DNA of 64,000 bases from Porphyrobacter sp. SLTP (GTDB lineage: Bacteria; Pseudomonadota; Alphaproteobacteria; Sphingomonadales; Sphingomonadaceae), in contig NZ_JAAALE010000009.1 of the NCBI RefSeq assembly GCF_009905735.1, forward strand, positions 78,922 through 142,921, given 5' to 3'. Both the position numbers and the translations under genes were made by a program. Below, piece after piece: positions 63,680 to 64,000 of the stretch. Under the pieces are notes generated by a model, which was given only the letters and a program-made list of their open reading frames with translations, did no database searches and was not told where the DNA came from. Positions within the stretch are counted from its first letter, which is position 1, and each line of letters starts with the position of its first letter.

Positions 63680-64000
63680 CTAGGTGTATGCAGTGACCAG
63701 CCAAACCTTGCAGGGCAGCATCACGCCCTCGCCCGCGCGGTGATGGCGGGCAAACATCGCGGCAAGATCAGCCCGCGCCGAATCGCGCACGCCTGCGCCC
63801 TGCTCGGCGAGCACCCGGCCGACGGCCATCGAGGCGAGGACAAAGTCGGTCGCCTCGTCAGGCGTTGCGCCGGGCCCGCCGACGGGTTGCAGTCCGGCAT
63901 AGGGGGCGACGTCCATGCCGGAGAAGCCTGCGCCGGTGAGGACGTCCTCAAGATAGCCGAGATCCTCAAAGGCGAAGGGGCCAGGGGCGCGGGGGACGGC
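63680..64000 (-). CDS. C-terminal part of a SAM-dependent methyltransferase (5' truncated by window edge)
   Basis: The last 106 codons of a class I methyltransferase-type protein. The visible part reads PRAPGPFAFEDLGYLEDVLTG (a common post-motif segment), AGFSGMDV, EATDFVLASMAVGRVLAEQG, then GVMLPCKVWLVTAYT at the end. The SAM-binding glycine motif is outside the window. The reading frame continues to the window edge, so an internal ATG at 63916 is not the true start. The substrate is unknown. It lies 100 bp upstream of the TPR-hydroxylase gene on the same strand. Confidence 0.75.
   Translation of the reverse strand, partial: AVPRAPGPFAFEDLGYLEDVLTGAGFSGMDVAPYAGLQPVGGPGATPDEATDFVLASMAVGRVLAEQGAGVRDSARADLAAMFARHHRAGEGVMLPCKVWLVTAYT

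Noticed and set aside
1..64000. CRISPR arrays, IS elements, prophage, integrase or replication origin
   Set aside because: None seen: no tandem spaced repeats, no transposase, phage or integrase proteins, no dnaA-box cluster.

Overview
The window is a compact, GC-rich chromosomal segment from an alphaproteobacterium, most likely order Sphingomonadales and probably family Erythrobacteraceae (Erythrobacter/Porphyrobacter-like). The taxonomic call is inferred from several traits. The gene order ppiD-trpEGDC-moaC-moeA-lexA-comEC-gltX-gltA is alphaproteobacterial, and so are nifR3(dus)-ntrB-ntrC-ntrY-ntrX-hfq-hflX, the fused ispDF, and the pyruvate dehydrogenase E1-beta carrying its own lipoyl domain. 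LexA boxes are of the GTTC-N7-GTTC type, and Hfq has two Sm domains in one chain, which I recall from sphingomonads. No IS element, prophage, integrase or CRISPR array was found. This is core chromosome with a few accessory genes.

Layout. 1-1.8 kb: the 3' end of an unknown gene coupled to a histidine-kinase-like protein that has lost its phospho-acceptor histidine, then a small membrane protein. 1.8-7.1 kb: citrate synthase, glutamyl-tRNA synthetase and divergent ComEC. 7.1-16.5 kb: one long minus-strand unit read ppiD, trpE, a phosphodiester-glycosidase-like lipoprotein, trpG, trpD, (inverted repeat), trpC, moaC, moeA, with lexA behind its own SOS box. 16.8-19.8 kb: tpiA, secG, pyrG. 19.8-22.6 kb: a structured gene-free stretch, an hsp20 gene with a ROSE-like RNA thermometer, glutaredoxin-nitrilase-DUF1178 and tRNA-Arg(CCT). 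22.6-26.0 kb: an MFS exporter plus haloalkane dehalogenase, divergent from an acyl-CoA dehydrogenase. 26.1-29.0 kb: ftsB-pdhA-pdhB. 29.0-32.3 kb: three Tad-pilus-type minor proteins. 32.5-38.7 kb: a squalene/phytoene-synthase-like protein, an EF-hand protein, trmFO, a YhhN protein and gyrA with an SOS-box match upstream. 39.0-44.1 kb: a TPR protein, lipA, a COQ10-like protein, pncC, a periplasmic protein and ispDF. 44.2-53.6 kb: dus, ntrBC, ntrYX, tandem hfq, hflX. 53.6-61.6 kb: a minus-strand operon read mltB, D-Ala-D-Ala carboxypeptidase, tmk, holB, metG, tatD, an MBL hydrolase and a small membrane protein, with mazG downstream. 61.7-64 kb: tRNA-Ser(TGA), an unknown protein, a TPR/2-oxoglutarate hydroxylase and the end of a methyltransferase.

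Most genes are in tightly coupled operons with 1-, 4- or 8-bp start/stop overlaps. The most interesting points are: the asymmetric tandem Hfq, where only domain 1 keeps the basic rim; the H-box-less kinase; a LexA box in front of gyrA; a ROSE-type hairpin with the G-G geometry in front of hsp20; a lipoprotein inserted between trpE and trpG; and a structured, possibly RNA-encoding stretch behind pyrG.
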